From Acidobacteriota bacterium (GTDB lineage Bacteria > Acidobacteriota > Vicinamibacteria > Vicinamibacterales > UBA823), in NCBI GenBank assembly GCA_003509065.1, contig DODG01000121.1, forward strand, positions 1 to 7,397: DNA of 7,397 nt. Reading direction: 5' to 3'. Below the pieces are notes generated by a model that saw only the letters and a list, made by a program, of their open reading frames with translations, ran no database searches and was not told where the DNA came from. The stretch's first letter is position 1, and each line of letters begins with the position of its first letter. This document shows positions 7,273-7,397 of the stretch, piece by piece. A program made the translations under genes and the position numbers.

Positions 7273-7397
7273 ATGTCTATTCCAGTCCGTTCCACGCCTA
7301 ACACGACAAACCCCTTGCGGCGGAACATCGCCATCATTGCTCACGTTGATCACGGCAAGACCACGCTTGTGGATGCACTACTCCATCAAGGTGGCGT
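7273..7397 (+). CDS. typA: Translational GTPase TypA/BipA, N-terminal fragment
   Basis: Only the first 41 codons are in the window; the frame is open at the right edge. TypA (BipA) is a ribosome-binding GTPase of the EF-G/LepA class involved in 50S subunit assembly and stress adaptation; the full protein is usually about 600 residues. The fragment reads [20 protein letters not shown] over residues 16-35. AHVDHGKT (23-30) is the GTP-binding P-loop (G1) of translational GTPases. The wording [18 protein letters not shown] points to TypA rather than LepA (usually RNFxIIAHIDHGKSTLAD) or EF-G (AHIDAGKTT). The start ATG leaves a 15-residue lead before the conserved block, slightly longer than in many TypA proteins. 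No Shine-Dalgarno sequence precedes it, which fits a leaderless message. It is separate from the hut genes in function. Confidence 0.93.
   Translation, partial: MSIPVRSTPNTTNPLRRNIAIIAHVDHGKTTLVDALLHQGG

Overview
The window looks like chromosomal DNA from an uncultured Gram-negative bacterium. Three proteins carry or probably carry export signals, including a c-type cytochrome, and the genes are closely packed and mostly housekeeping. An Acidobacteriota-like (Vicinamibacteria-type) or similar environmental lineage is a guess from the combination of a secreted lectin-like protein, a cytochrome c556-like protein, a large HupE/UreJ-like membrane protein and the hut genes. No marker here proves it. 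No mobile element, CRISPR array, tRNA or rRNA is visible.

Left part (1-2531, all + strand): the 3' part of a gene for a probable secreted lectin-like protein whose start lies outside the window; a small exported class II cytochrome c (c'/c556 type) with one C-terminal CxxCH haem site; a hairpin-rich gap; and a membrane protein with an exported N-terminal domain and a HupE/UreJ-like metal-permease-type C-terminal domain.

Middle and right part (2494-7124): histidine degradation (hut). hutU and hutH lie on the minus strand in a tight operon, two bases apart. hutI is transcribed divergently from a 150-base region that holds inverted repeats and a possible 22-codon ORF. Together they give three steps: histidine to urocanate (HutH), to imidazolonepropionate (HutU), to formiminoglutamate (HutI). 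The last step to glutamate (hutG, or hutF plus hutG), a hut regulator and a transporter are not in the window. The end of hutH overlaps the end of the HupE-like gene by 38 bases, tail to tail, and a terminator-like hairpin for hutUH lies inside the HupE-like coding sequence.

Right edge (7273-7397, + strand): the first 41 codons of typA/bipA, a ribosome-associated translational GTPase. A -10-like hexamer sits so close to its ATG that a leaderless transcript is possible.

Overall the genes are ordinary. The points worth a second look are the Tyr in place of the usual His in the HupE-like second motif, the terminator inside a convergent gene, and the divergent hut control region. I saw no evidence for a previously undescribed multi-gene system.
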